A DNA stretch of 64,000 nt from Camarhynchus parvulus (Eukaryota > Chordata > Aves > Passeriformes > Thraupidae). Position 1 is the first letter of the stretch. Each line of letters starts with the position of its first letter. The stretch is taken from contig NC_044571.1 of NCBI RefSeq assembly GCF_901933205.1, positions 9,277,420 to 9,341,419 of the forward strand, written 5' to 3'. The notes below the pieces were generated by a model. That model had not been told where the DNA came from and did no database searches. It saw nothing but the letters and a program-made list of their open reading frames with translations. A program made the position numbers and the translations under genes. Positions 27,601 through 42,600 of the stretch are shown in pieces.

Positions 27601-30600
27601 CATGACTTATGGCTTAACAGGGGGAAAAGGACACTAAATTTAATATTTGCAACACAGATAATATGTATGAATGCAAAACATATCATAGCATAATTTATTG
27701 TCTTTACTACCTGAGGGCTTTGGTTAGAATTCAGAAAAAATATTTTTGGCAATGATGAAAACACTTGAAATGCTTTTTCAAATGCATTCAGGAATCAGTG
27801 ATAGTACAAAGTCAAGGCATTTTTCTAGCTAGGCTTGTTTCAAAAGCTGAGAGAGTAACTCTGAGATAAAGGAATTTAATTTTATTTTTTGTTTCCACTG
27901 TCATCTTACTGAATTGAAAGAATGGGTTTTGAAAATCAATTCTGAACTTTTTCCATTTTCAACATCTCTACCTGTAAGTCTACATGTGAGCCATGTGTTT
28001 AGTGCTTACTGTGCTTCATTTTTATCAGGAATAAGTACTTGTTCTGTTTGTCTGAGCACTCCCACTGTGATGCTTGATCTATTTACCTCACTTAAATGAG
28101 GTTTTTCCATTTTGGGAAGAAAGTATTCTCTTTGTGAATGTGGTGAATGACTGGAAAGCATCTAGTCTGTGCAGATAGGCATGCTCACCATTGCACCCCA
28201 CAGATAAAATAAACTGAGTTCTTCCTTTCCTTCTGGTGTGTCTGCATAAAGAATGCTTAGGAGAAAGCATTGTGAAAAGTGTCACAGTGTTTGCTCCTTT
28301 CTCTCTTTCAACATCACTCCTTTTCTGAAAATATTTACAGGACCTTGTCCTGAAGTGTCTCGCAGGAGAGGAGGTAATATGGAAATTTAATTTTGATGAT
28401 GTAGACAAAAATATAGAAGATGGTATTTTCAGATTTAGTCAGAAGCATGGACGTCTTCATAAAAAAGAAGAAATCAGTATTGCTGTGTCCTTCTGGCCTC
28501 GTAAGTAATTCTGTGAATTCTTCTATAGATTGGCCATTTGCATAGGGATGTTTAAATGGGATTTTATGATGAATCAATAGTAGTACTTATTTTCATCAAC
28601 TGACGATTTTTTTTTGGTTCTGAGAAAATAAGACAGCTGCAGACCTAACAAAAAGCATGGAATCACTGTCTTTGAAATTGCATTATTTGAAAAGTTTGCT
28701 TGGCACATAGAAAGCATCAGGTTTTTCACCCATAAAGCATCAAGGACTGGGATAGGTGTATCATTTTCAGTGCTGCTACTTCAGGTGCTTTTAGATTGGC
28801 TGACTTAGGTAGTAAAGCTTTCCATGGTACTTGGAATGCTTTTAAACTTTACTCTAAATAGCCATAATTTAGATAAGAATAGAAATTTCCTGCTTCAGTA
28901 AGTTTTAAAATCGCTTGTCTGTGGTATTTGTTGGAGTAGACTGGTCAGGCAACCAGCCCCTAAGAAAAAATATGTAAAATAGATATATAACAAAACTTGG
29001 AAGAATAAGGGAAAATGATAATCAACCACATAACTCCAGAAAAGGAATGTAAGAATAGGAAAATTAAGATTCTACTTTTTTTCAACCGAGTGTTTAGAGT
29101 AGACAGTGATATACAAGATTCATAGGGTGTAACAGTGTACTTGAGCTTTTAAATCCCACCAGCAAATGCAGCTGATGCCCACAGAACTGCATCCTCTTGG
29201 CAGTTTCAGTGCAGCACTTTTGGGGCTGCAGCATTGTCAAGGGGAAGAAAAGTTGTTGTGTCCGTTGGTTCTGATGCTGAGTCAGCAAGTGAGCATCCCT
29301 GTCCTAAAGAAAGATGTTGCTGTTATTCTTCATCATAGCACTGAAATCTCTGACCTCAGTTAAGCACTGGAAACAATTTAATATAAATAAAGAAAAATAG
29401 CTCTTGCCATGACTCTATGATAAATTGAGAAGAGTGCATTAAGTATGGTTCTGTAAATGTTGTGAGTATGCAAGAGCAGTGTTTAACTGCACGTGTTGCT
29501 TGGAGTTGCTTGTTGCAGACTGTGAAGCAGAGAACAGCTTAAAAATAAAAGCCAATATTTTGAATTACTGGATAAATTGTGTATCCCATATCTTTTGTTT
29601 ACAGAAAGTCATAAATAACTGTAAAGATCAATTACCCTTAATGCAATGTTCTAAGTATTTTCCTATGATTTATATGCTATTTATGCTGTACCTTCAGTGC
29701 ATATCATTACTCTCTTGTAAGAGAGCATTAGATACATCAAAACCCACACAGGAGACCTGGTTAATGAACATGGACTGCTAATCACTTTCATAGGCTTGTG
29801 CTGTAAAGTTGTAGAATGTGGGGGAGTGAACAAACCCTAAAATGAACTTTGAGTGTGCATTAGGGTAATTTATTTAAATATGCTGCAGCAGTTATGATAG
29901 AGTACTATATTATTATAAAATGCTATAATAAACTGCAATGTTGAATTAAATGAAAGAGGTTATGTTGGTGGTAAAATCATGCTACCTGTTAAAAAATTAT
30001 TCTAAAAACAGATTTTCAAGAATTGAAGATCTATTAATATGATCCTCTTCTGCTGTTTTATAGTATAATTCATTAACAATCTAAAAAAATTTTCACTATA
30101 TCTCATTTTGATTTGAAAAAACTTATCTGCAGCAAAGGAAGTTACAAGGAATTTGTGCTCTTGGGTTCCCTTCCTGGGAGTTCAGAGATACTGGAAGATG
30201 TGATGATTGTGTAATGGGCACAAATGACAACTTTGATACTTTGATTGTGTGGTCTTTTGTTTTTTAATTTTTTTTCTGCAACAGCAAGATATTAAATAGC
30301 TGTGACCTTCAACAAATTCTGTGAAGAAATGTGAAGAAACTGTTATTTCACTTTTGAATTTTCTTTTTTTTTTTTTTTTTTTTTTTGTAGGATACCTGTA
30401 AGTTCTAGATGTCTGTAGCTTTTCTGCTTTGAACTCTGTATTTCACTGTATGCAAATTGTTCAGTGGTACCTATTAATGTTGAAGGGATATAAATCAAAT
30501 AACACCTGAATTATCATAAGGTCCAAGGCAACTAAACTAAAAATGTGCTTTTGGGAGAGAAATGTAGGAAGTGCATAACCATATGATACAAACTTAGGAG

Positions 30601-33600
30601 GGTGAGGAGAGCAGAGGATGTTTTTCCTTTCTTCTCATAAACTCTGAAAATATATTATAGAGTTAATATTCCTAGAGAAGAGAAAATATTTCCCATATAA
30701 TTCTACAGATTTTGTTAGCCCTTGGCAGATTTAGATTGGCAAATTTTTAAGTACCATCAAATATCCCTAAGGAAAATGTTCACATCTGCTGAACTAGAAA
30801 TTAATGGTGGTATGAGAATGGTAGCAGCAGCCAGACTTTGACAGCAGTCATGAAAGGTGTGAGGAGTAGAGTAAATTCTTGACTTCAGCAGTCAGTTCAG
30901 GACATAATTCTAATTAATTTCTATGTATTTTATTTAACGTGAAATAGCCTGAAATCACTGGTCCTAGGCATTTCAAACTAATGAACAAATCTTAATAAAT
31001 GACAGAATTCATGTGTTTTTGCCTTTGTCTCTGTTCAAAATGATCATAGTATTACATTGTCCTGGTGTTTCTGACATAAGCAATAATTTATTTTTTATCT
31101 TTTATATATAACATAACATTATATTAATAATATTAATTATATTATATTATATTATATTATATTATATTATATTATATTATATTATATTATATTATATTAT
31201 ATTATATTATATTAATTATTATTATATTATATTATATTATATTATATTATATTATAATTTTGTATATTTGTTTTGTATATTTATTGGTTTACACACTGTG
31301 CTGAATTTTGGTGTTAGTAAATGTGTGTGGATCCACACACAGAATGATCAGTGATGCAGGATAGGCAATGTCTGTTCTGCTCCTTGGGTGAGCCAGGGAT
31401 TCTCTGGCATGGAAAGTATAGATGGAAAGTTTGTACCAGAAAACCTTAACACTACTATTGTCTAACTTTGAAACTATGGGTAATACAAATATTTTAAAAT
31501 GTGAGTTACTGAAAAATGCATATTCTTTGGTACTGATATATGCTCCTGTACTTTACTTCCTTCACTGTGTTCCACCCCTATGGTATTTATTGGTTATGTC
31601 CTTTCACTTCACCTTGTCATACACCTGGATGAAGAGAAGACACTAGAAATATGGTTTAGTTACAGCCCAGCTGTAGCCCAGCTGTGGTACATGGGAGGAG
31701 CTTGTACAGAAGATCCTTTCTTGCAAGCTTGTAAGAAATGCCCTGTTTGGCTCTTCATCCATCTCCATGACTTTTTTTCTGTTGCTTTCTCAGCAGATTC
31801 CCCTTGGAACTGTTTTTCAGTTTGCATTTTCATGTTTGCTGGTTTGAAATGAAGGGATCCATAGGTCATGTTCTGGTGACATAACAGCATCCCTGATGCT
31901 CTTCTCTTGTCACTTCCATTAGGAAATTAGCTCTTGCAGGAAGGGAAAAAGACAAAGTACTTTGAAGACACTGGATTTTCTTCTTTTTGTATGTAAACAG
32001 TGACAGCTCTTTCTCAGGCTGTGGAAGTAATGATTTGAGATAATCTCAGAAGACTCTGTTGTGTATTTTGTTCTGTGACATGTATGTGTTCATGCAGATA
32101 CATAAAATACAAAATTTCTTTTTGCTATCTGAATAATTAGGTGAAGGTGTTTCCATACTGATCTAATGGAGGGGAATCAAAGGAAAAGGTGTTTTTTCTC
32201 AAAAATTCAAGGATGAAACTTTTTGGGTTGTTTTACAACGCATTATAGCAGATTTATTTCTAAATCCAGGAGTTTTTCATTAGTTTGCCCTCAAAATTGC
32301 TGATTTTGCTAGCTCTTCAGCAGGAGAGAATGACAGAGGGTTGGGTAGATGGCACTGCATGGTTTGGAACGTCTCTTTCATAGTTTAACAGCTGTGGAAG
32401 GAAGTACTTTACCTTTACCCTGTATCAGTGAAAAAAAAGTGTTTTTCCATCCTAGAGAGAACTGCCTTGCAGCAGGGAGCAAGGTGCCTGAGAAAGGGCA
32501 GAACACAAGGAAATCTTTATCCCTGCTGTTGGCATGCCCAGCTGTGCTGTAGAGAGCATGTGGAGAAGAATATTTGGCCATCCCTTCCTGGTTTTTTTTG
32601 GTGGACTTGGCAATATGCGGGTTGCAGTAGGATTTGATGACCCTTAAGATTTTCTCCAAGCTAAATGATTCTGTGAAATTGGAGATGCTCTGAGTGCAGG
32701 GTGGAACCTCCTGCTGCCTTGTGTGAGGCTGCTTGGCCACTCTGTAGGTTTTGGAGGCATCTTTGAAGTGGTGTAATTGCACTCTTCAAAGGTGCCAACT
32801 TTTCCTTGTCTTGGCAGATGATTCCAGTAGTTACTCCTTTATAAAATAAGCATTCACTGTGTCAGTTAGTGTAATTCAAAAGTATGACTGCAATTCTTAA
32901 AATTCTGCTGTTGAATTGGTATTATATATAATGGGATATTAATGCAATAAACTCATTTATTGAAGTTAGAAGAATTCTGACAAGTTAAAAAAAAGTGAAT
33001 TTCTGGTTTGCTAAAGGCAAGTGTTCTGAGTTTTCTTAATAAATACTCTTCTCATACAATATTTATGTTATGCTAAACTACATTTTGAGAAAGAAAGCAG
33101 TACTAAATAAAAAAAAAACAAACCAGCAAACAAAAATTCCAATCCCAAACCTCTTACTATAACTCCTTTATTCCTGTATTTATGGTAATATATATATTTT
33201 TAAACCTTTCAACAGCTTGTCCTGGGACATACACATCTGAAATAACCTTGTATCTAAATAATAATCCAGCACCATACATACTAACATTGTCTGGCACACT
33301 GAGGTCACCAAAAATGGATTTTCATCCCCCCTTTTTAATGCTGATGCCAGTTCCTCTGGGTGTGGAAACTGAAGCAGTCGTCACCATCATTCCACAGGAT
33401 TTTTTAAGGTAAAAATCTCAAAGTATATTTATTACAGAAATCCTGAATAATTCTTTGTTTTATTCATTTCTGAAAAAGTGAATTAATATTTGTTTGTGAA
33501 TGTTAGTATTAATTTTATGCTCAGCAGAAGAATGTGTATGTTTAAGAGAAAATTAATGTAATTTATATTGTTGAATATTCAACAAGCCCATGTTTTTTCC

Positions 33601-36600
33601 TCAAACATATCTGCTTCATGAAGTGTCTATCTCCTGATATCTTCACCCTATGAATTTATATCAGAAATAGAAAATTACTATGGATAGCAAAAAATTCAAA
33701 GGAGACGCCAGGATTTTTTGTTGGGTTTAGCCAGATACTAAGGTTTTAAATCTTATTTCTAATTTTTCACATTGTGGTAATGTGAAATCTTTCTGTCATT
33801 TTATGTTTTCTACTCAACTGGTTTGAGGTTTAGCTAATTGAACAGTTGGTGGGGTTGTAGTTCTTGGTGGTTTTTTCTTCCTTCTTTCCATGTGGAGTTT
33901 TATTGAAAAGGACAGCAGAAATGTTTTAATCCTGCCACTTGTTTCAATAAGAAATCTATATATTTTTTATTTGTCATGGATCACTCACTTCATGCTGGTA
34001 CTTGAATTTAAAAGAGAGACTTTTTGTAATTTTCATAAAATGTATAATAACTTAGCATTGCAACTATTCAACATTTTAAGATTTAGCTTTGCTGTTTATA
34101 ATTAGTAAAGAGTAGTAATATTTGTTTGCTATGCTTGTGAGGGTATCATTTCGATACTAGAATTACAGCAAAAATTCCCTTTAGTTGTAAATTAATTAAA
34201 TTACCTTCAAATTATTATTATCTTGTCTTGTTTGAGTTGTGCTGATATATCAAGAGATTTGTCTGTTGTCAGTAGTTTGGTGGTTGGAACTGAAGGGATT
34301 CCACATGGGTCTGGACTGACTGCTCTTCTTATTTCAGAGCTGAAACCTGGAACTACATAACTGCATACTGAAGTGTCTTCAGCATCTTGACAAATTTACC
34401 CTTAATATTTCTGTTTTATAACTTTGTAACTTAATTGTGCAGTGGTGCAGTTTAATGAACACTAGTGAAAGCTTTAAGTTTCAGAAAATTCTTTATGCCT
34501 TTTGTAGCACAGTTAGGTAGAAATTTCATTTGGATGTTCAGATATTGTGGGCCAGCATAAAATGTTTAGATACATACAAAGAAAACAAACTAGCATCTAA
34601 ATGATGAAAGAATTTTATTTTTTGAATTAGTTTCATTTGATTTGCTCTTGAGAACTAAAGTTGTTATTCTGTATTCAACTGTGAAAGAGTTTTGTGAATG
34701 TGAGAATCTATGAATTAACTTGGTTACTGCAACCCTGTGACCACAAACACTTACTATTTATGTTTAACACAGGGATTCACAAATTAGAGTTAAACTTCCT
34801 GAGCTTGAACTTGCAGATGGTACCAGGACTTGCCCTTTTTCTGTGGAGTTCCCAGAGGGAAAAAATATTGTTCTTTCGTCAGATGGCACAACTAATGAAC
34901 TGACCTGCCGCATCAGCTTCAGCTCATCTAAGCCAATGTCATTTTTAGGGGAAGTGTTATTCATCGACCAAGAAGAAAACAGGTAATGTGTGCAATTCAA
35001 ATTCACCTGGGGGAAGGTTCCAGACTGGCCAAGCTGTATATAAGACACAGAACTCAGAAGAGTTGGGTAAAGGAACACAAGAATCTATTATTATCGCTGC
35101 TTTTAATGAAGGAATGGGACCACAGTCAGGCTAAGAATGATTTATTGCTCAGATAAACATCAGTCTCAGAGGCTGTGAGATTTCAGAAGAGCAAGCACTC
35201 AGCCATAGCTCAAAGTAGTCACAAGTGCTTCATTACAAGACAATATAGAACTTTCTAATCCAATAGACAGTTGCCACAAATTTTTTTTTGCTTTTCTGAC
35301 CTATCACCTTTACTTAATTGTGCTGTGCTGCAGATACTTTTATCCAATGGGCTGCTATTACACATTCACAAATATGCTTCTATTGTAACTTCTAAACTCT
35401 TAGCTTACTCTATACAGTTACACTCCTGCATTATAAACCCTTCACCATCTTATTAATACAGTTTTTACTTACTTAAGGCATACTCTTACTTACAACTATA
35501 GAAACATAAGTTTATGATTTTTCTACTTAATGTCTGTGTACTTTATTTTTACATCAATCCAAGCTTCTTCCAAGGCTGCAGATCAAACCCTTCAGTGTCT
35601 GTGGAAGTTTCTAACTTTCCATTTTCCACAAGAATCCTCTGAAAAAAAAAAGAAAATGGAAGGCAGACATTTATTTCTTTTTTTCAACTGAATTACATTC
35701 AAGGCTAAAAAATTCAGCTTTGGTCTCTTAGGTAAAATCCATCTAAGTGTCTAACTTAAGGTCTTGTTTCAAGATCTCATTTATATCTACTGGTAACTCA
35801 TCTCTTGTTCAGCTCTGCCTGGGATGGGGGAGAGGGTGAATGCAAGATTAAGAAAGATGGGCATTGTTTCTATTAAAGTCCTGTATTTAGTATTTTCACT
35901 AAAGCAACTATTTTGAGAGATAAATAATTCCATCCTGCAGCTTAAAATGGGCTTTTAAATAAATATAAAACTAAATTTTATATTATTTTGATGCAAGGGT
36001 TATGGATCTTCAGGTTATTGCTGCTCTCTGGGTTAATATTTCATATTTTTCTGTATACATTGTCAGCAAAGAATCTATTTGTTATTAATTTTATTTAATT
36101 CTAGGATTTAATCATTGTGTGAGGTGTGATTCATAAATCTGTGTTAAAGCTTGCTGTAATTACAAGAAAAGGATAATTTAAGCTTATGATCAAGTCTGAT
36201 ATGTAGCTTCTGAGCAGGCAGAATATTTAGTTTTAATAACTTTTTATATGATGCACTAGCAGATTCTCAAACCTTGTTAAATAAAAATTCCTCCTGTGTA
36301 ATAAATTTTTTCTATATCTGCCATTAAAAGGAAATAAAGAATATGACCCTCAATTTAAAGGCAAACTGAATATGTTTTTTAAAGAAAGATAGCAAATAAA
36401 AGCCATCTAAGTAACCTTAACAGCCATTCTTGCTTGTGAGGGTGAAAAAACTCATGCTCCAGAATGTCAAATAATCTCAGAATTGTTGCTAGGTTTTAAA
36501 ATGTAGAACTAAAGTATCTGTTAAAGGGCAGAACTCATAACAGCAGTTTACTAATGTATTTGGGATTTTCTGACAGGCAGTTGAGTTGTGAGTGGCTCTA

Positions 36601-39600
36601 GGAGCAGGTTATATAAAATCTGAGCAAAACTGGGTGAATTAACACAGCATCAGAAATAAAATAATTATATGTGTGTCTGTGGTCAGTGTGGGAATATTAT
36701 TTATATTGGCTTTCAGATGAAATAATTTTTATTGTAACCAGAAATAATTCTTTTCTTAGAAAAGTCTCAGTAAGCACCCAATTCTGTAGTCCTGACCGTT
36801 TCCTTCTTCTTCTAATACACTCCATGGTAATTCCATGATAAATCCAAGTCTGGATAACACTGCTGGTACTATATATGCTTTGATACTGCACTCTGTAATA
36901 ATATGTAGCTGCAATTTCTTGTTCTCTGCAATATCTTCCCTTCCTTCCTGCCAGCCCCCATGGGAGCCCTGTGCAACATGTTCAAACTTCAAACCTGATT
37001 CAACCAATTACCTAAGCATTTGAAAAATTTGGTTCAAACTGTGTATCTAATGAATTTAAACTGCTTTGTTAATTTGAGTATTTTAGAAAGACAAGATTTC
37101 AGGGTCTTCTTGATCTTTAATAATAAAACAATGAAACCTATAACCTTTTATAACGCCTATAAAAGCTAACTAGTCTTGAAAAAGTTCCTTGGACTGTTTA
37201 ATAGGCCGTGAAATCTCACAGTATCAGTTGCTGAAGATGAATTAATTTTTCAGGTGTTCTCTCTTTATATTTCCATTTTCAAAGTGATAATATGTACTTT
37301 AAAATGATTTGAACTAAACTTTTGAACTTCAACTCCTATTCTGTGTTCTGGGATATTCTTATTAAAATAAGCAAGACAAGATTTTCAGAGGTTGGTAAAA
37401 TATTGTATTCTACAGCTACTTAGAAAAAAAGCCTTTACTTCTAAGCAGAACTAGTTCTAGGCATATTTCAAAGCAGGAGTGTTGAGGAGAAGAACACTCC
37501 ACAGGGGTTGACCCTGGCTGCATGTCAGGCACCCACCAAAGCCTCTCTGTCACTCCCCTCTGCAGCTGGACAGGGGAGGGAAAATATAATAAAAGGTTCA
37601 TGAGTTGAGATAAGAACAGAAGGGAGATCACTCACCAAATACCCTCATGGGCAAAACAGACTCAAATTAGAGATATTAATTAAATTTATTACTAAGAAAT
37701 CAAAGCAAGATAATGAGAACTAAAATGCAACTTTAAAAATACTTTCCCTTCACCCCTCTCTGCTTCCTAGCTCTACCTCTTCCCCAGCAGTGGAGGGAAA
37801 CAGGGTATGGGGGTCGTGGTCAATTCATCTCACATTTTTTCTGCTTCTGCTTAGGGAGAGGAGTCCTTCCCCTGCTCCACCATGGGCTCCCTTCCATGGG
37901 AGACAGTTCTCCATGAGCTTCTCCAGTGTGAGTCCATCCCATGGGCAGCAGTCCTCCCCAGACTGCTCTGCCATGGGGTGCAGTCCTTCAAGGACAGCCT
38001 GGGTCCCCCATGGGGTCACAAGTCTTACCAGGAAACCTCCAGGGTGGGCTTCTCTCTCCGCAGGTCTGCAGGTCCCAGCCAGGACCCTGCTCCAGCACAG
38101 GCATCCCATGGGTTCGCAGCCTCCTCTCAGCATCCCTGTGCTCCATTTTGGGTCTCCTCCATGGGCTGCAGGTGGATTTCTGCATCCTTGTGCCCTCCCT
38201 GGGCTGTCTCACCGTGGTCTCACCAAGGGCTGCAGGGGAATCCCAGCTCTGGTACCTCAAGCACCTCCTGCTCCTCTTTCTGCAGTGACCTCTGTGTCTG
38301 TAGAGCTGCTCCTCTCACTGATTCTCACTCTTCTCTGCCTCCATTACATCTGTGCCATAACTTTTTATTAAATTCTTAGGTATGTTATCACAGAGGTTTT
38401 GCCACCATTTCTACTTGGCCCAGCCTTGGCCAGTGGCACATCTGTTTTGGGGCTGGCTGCTGTTGGCTCTGATGGAGGTGGAGGAAGTTTCCAGCAGCTT
38501 CTCAAAGCCACCCCTGTAGCTCCCCTCACTACCAAAACCTGGCTATACAAACCCAATGCACTTTACTTAGGCTCTGTAGTATTTTGCTTTTCTAAATGCA
38601 GGTCTAAAATGTCAGTAGGATTGATTCACACAGCCTGTACTTAGTCCTAGATAAGAATTACTTTTTTGCTTTAAAACAGAGTGAACATTGGCTAGAGAAT
38701 AGATAATGTTGGATTTGGCTGCTTTACAGAAAACATTTGAAAGATGACAGGCAATCATTTTTTATGATAAAGCAATATTAAATGTTACTGTAAAAGAAAA
38801 CTGAAGAGATGTATGGTTGTCATTTACGCAATAATGTACTGTGTGCACAGATTCCATTAAATGGAACATACAAAAGTGCATTAATTTCTAATAAATGCAT
38901 AAGTACATAATTCTAATATTACTTTAAATCTTTATGCTTTCTTTTTGCTCCTTTGAACCTAAAGCAGAAGAAACTACTCTTCCTTACACAGGACTGATAG
39001 GAATTCAGAAGTAAAAGTTAACATCAAATCTAAGACTGTCTTGAGCAAGTATTTAATAAATGGGAGAAATATTTAGCTATGACACATATTTTGCAAAAAA
39101 AACTCCTCTGCAAACATGGCATGTTTATATATTTGTTCTCTAATTATTGTTATTATATATTTTAGTTTCATGATTATACAAAGAGTTTAGCAGAAAAGAA
39201 ATTTTTCTACCATCTTGATTGAAATAATGTTTAACTTACTATTTCTGAAAATAAGTAGTGAACAGGCAATCAAAGAAAATGGTGCTCTGGGCAGAAAAAT
39301 ATGCTAAAATCCCCACATGCGGTGTAGATAGGTTGGTGTGTCATTGGTGACTCAAGTGTGCTGAGGTCTTTTCCTCCCATGTTCTACAGTTCTCCCTTCC
39401 CTCTTCCTCTACCACTGAGAAGCCATGGAAACTCATGAAATTTCTGAATTTATTCACATTATTCATGGCTGGAACTTCAGGAAGAGAGAACGTCAGGGAA
39501 TGTAGCCTGTAATAACAATATGATAGCAGTGAGACACAGTCACTAACCCAATTATGGATTGGTTCCAGTTGTTTTGATAGTCCATCAGATCTCGGTGTCT

Positions 39601-42600
39601 CACAGGGGAAAACATTCCCTTTGCTTTTGGGAAGCATGCCCAAAGCATCCAGCTCTTTAATAGGCATTGCTGGCAAATGTCAAATCCATGGATTCTGCTG
39701 GCATGCGTGGGAGAGCAGGAGCTGTCAATTTCTTTCAATATCATTCACATTTCATGAGAAAGCAGGGAGCTAGGAAACACTGGAGTTCTTGATATTTGCA
39801 TGCTGCTCTGCAGCATTCATCTGACATAAGAATATGTTGGCATTTTACCTCAGATAGTTGGGAGTGCTTTTGAAAACAAGGATGGTCCAAACCCATTAAT
39901 CACTCTGTTCTTTTCTGTGCTTGTGGCTTTCTGCCATTGTGATGGTCCCTGACAGCTGAAGCATCTCTTATTCAGGAATTAAGTGCTAACGTCACTGCTG
40001 CTACTAGAAAAAAATGTGGATACTTTCCCAGCTATAAGTCTTACATATAGCATGAAATTATGTGTCAGCCACTATTCATTGTTGTATTATGTTGGTTGCT
40101 GGGGAAGCCTGAGCTCCCACTACAAAGGATGAGGACCCTTCATTGTGGGGGAACTGCTTATTTGTGAATAATGGCAGAGCTGGCATGGGTCATCTTTTCC
40201 TTTTCCAGTTCCATCCTCTCTGTATTTGTTCTAGGATTTTTGAGGGGAGGGAGGAGGGCAGGTCTTTATTGATATTTAAATTGCAGCTTCCCAGCATCAA
40301 ACTTGTTCTTTATTCTTAAATATCTGTAAAATGCTACACTCTTAGGTAAGGTTTTCTTTTGTCACTAATCACTTCTGCAAGCAATTTGTTTTGTTTCTTA
40401 AACTGACAGTGTGAGTTTTTCTTAAATATTTTTTTTAGTTTACACAAATGATGTTGCTACAGGAATTTGTTAGATGCTAATGGATTTGGATTTTTTTCTC
40501 ATTAGAAATTTAGTGATATTCTGCATCTCTTAATGAATACTATTGAAGAAGAGTTATTTAACTATGCCTACATATTTAGAACATTTGGGGTACATGGATA
40601 CAAAAAAAATCACTTGTTTGTAGTTAGGAAACACCTGACATTCTATATAGCAGATTAAAATAGATAAATATATTTTGATTTGGGTTCTTTTGTCTTTCCA
40701 CAAACATTAAAACAAACAAATTAATGAAAGAAACCCTCCAGAGTTACTTTAAAAGAAGTGAAAGCACTTCTATATAAGCTTTGTTTTACAGGATTGAATG
40801 TTTTTTGTCATCACAGTTGGAGCTTTACTTCTGGTGCTCAGCAGGTTTCAGATGTTGGTAAACACAGTCTATTTAGTGGCCATTCCTGTGTTCTGTGTTC
40901 TTTGGAAATATGCATTAGGGAATAAACACTGGAGTAGCAGTGGCAATGATGGTTCATGTACATAACAAATTTTTTACTTGCATTAGTAAGCATTATAAAA
41001 CCAAATACACTGAATAATTTAATGTATTTAGTGACTTCACATTTGCTAACAGCACAAGTACCTTTCATTCCAATAGAATAATACAGACTTTTCTAATATT
41101 TCATTAAACTCTGCTACAAATACAAAATAAATATGTTGTACGAGACTTCTAGTTTTGTAACATCATTTCATTAATGATGTTGTGAGTAAAGGTCAGTGAT
41201 ACAAGATGCTTTTACACGTACAGAATGCACATGTGTTTGTAATCTCTCTTCTGTATTTGCATGCTAGTGTGCATGCTTTTCTGTCTGGTGCCCTCTGACT
41301 CAGTTCCTCAAAGGCATATGATAAATAGCTCCTAGCACCTTCACTTTTCTGCCATGTGTCCTTATGAATGGAGTGGCATTATTTAAATTTCAGATGAAAT
41401 TTTTAGGTACAGACTCATTCTTGAATTTTGTTTCAAATAGCACTTCTGAGAAAATGCTGTAATAAAGTACTTACTGAAAAGTGGACAGGTGGCCAGTAAG
41501 TGAGTTGATGTTTATTATTACATAATGCCTAAGTTTGGAAAAGCCTTCCAGAGATCATCTCAGCCCCTCTTCAAGGAATCAACGCTAGTGCCCAGTTGAT
41601 TTTGTTTAGTATCTTCAAAGATGAGAACTCCATAACTTCTCTGGGCAGAGTTTTCCAGTGTTTAGCAACTCTTCATGGTTTTGGTTTTGGTTTTGGTTTT
41701 TTTTTCTCTTATGATGAGATAGAATTTCCTGTATTTAAATTTGTACTCTCTGCATTTTGTGGTCTCACTAAGCATCAATGAGAAGAGTCTCCTTCTTCCT
41801 TACTCCCTCCCATCAGATATTTGTGCACATAGACAAGATCCCCTTGAGCCTTCTTTTCTCGCATCTGAACACCCCTAAAACAGCTTCTTCAGTCCTCTCT
41901 ACATCCTTCAGTCTTGACCTCCACCATCTCCTGCACACTGCAGCCACAGTCAGTGGAAGTTTAATCCTTATAATCAATATCAGCTGCAGAATCAGTTGTT
42001 GGCTTGCAGGATTCATCTCCCTCTCATGTGCATTGTTTGCTGTTGGCTGGGTGTGTTTGTGCCTTTTACTGTGTTACCACAGCAGCCAACCGGGCACATC
42101 CAAGGAACAGGGAGGAGCTTTGCTTGTGGCAGCACCACGAGCTCTGAGGGGTTTATTTGTACACAGATTATCTGTTGTGGGGCTGTTCTTTATCATCTAC
42201 ATTGTGCAGTTCCTTCCTTTGCTCTGAGTAGTTGCGCTCATGGAATTTGTATGAGTGGTTCAGATGTACTGCAGTTGTTCTCAAGCACACTTTTCTGTGT
42301 TACATTACTGGGCAAATCTGAGCATGAGTGAAGATTTCCCTGAATCCCAACCTGGCATTTAGGATGGAAATGGCTGAGGTGCTCGCCTCAAACTGAGAAA
42401 TCAAGAAGTTGACTGAGTCTCAGATGTTGCAGACGTCTGAGTTACTTTCATGTAACTTGAGAGCTGTCTCTCATTAACCTCTGGTCAGCTTTCTTCCCCT
42501 CCTGCCCCTCGCTCAGTTGTCTGAGGTTCACCTGAGTACCTGCAGAGTACTGACAGTTGCCATTTATCACAGTAAAGTCATGAGTTGGAAGCTGCAAACC

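Larger units (their letters stand above)
28501..33215 (+). other. CFAP47: CFAP47 intron 19 of window (4.7 kb)
   Basis: AT-rich. Holds a 23-nt T run ending in an acceptor-like GTAG (30364-30390), the ATTAT microsatellite (31118-31256) and a probable CR1 3' remnant (about 32600-32680). No in-frame exon was found. Confidence 0.75.

Noticed and set aside
28088..28577. Minus-strand frames of 80-106 codons
   Set aside because: Antisense shadows of exon 19.
32378..32782. 134-codon minus-strand frame
   Set aside because: Overlaps a CR1 remnant and has no domain.
37790..38379. Overlapping open frames of 115-193 codons
   Set aside because: They lie in a GC-rich LTR-like repeat and occur on both strands; compositional, with no protein domain.
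41778..42331. Open frames of 149 and 111 codons
   Set aside because: They start inside an inverted CR1 fragment and show no conserved domain.
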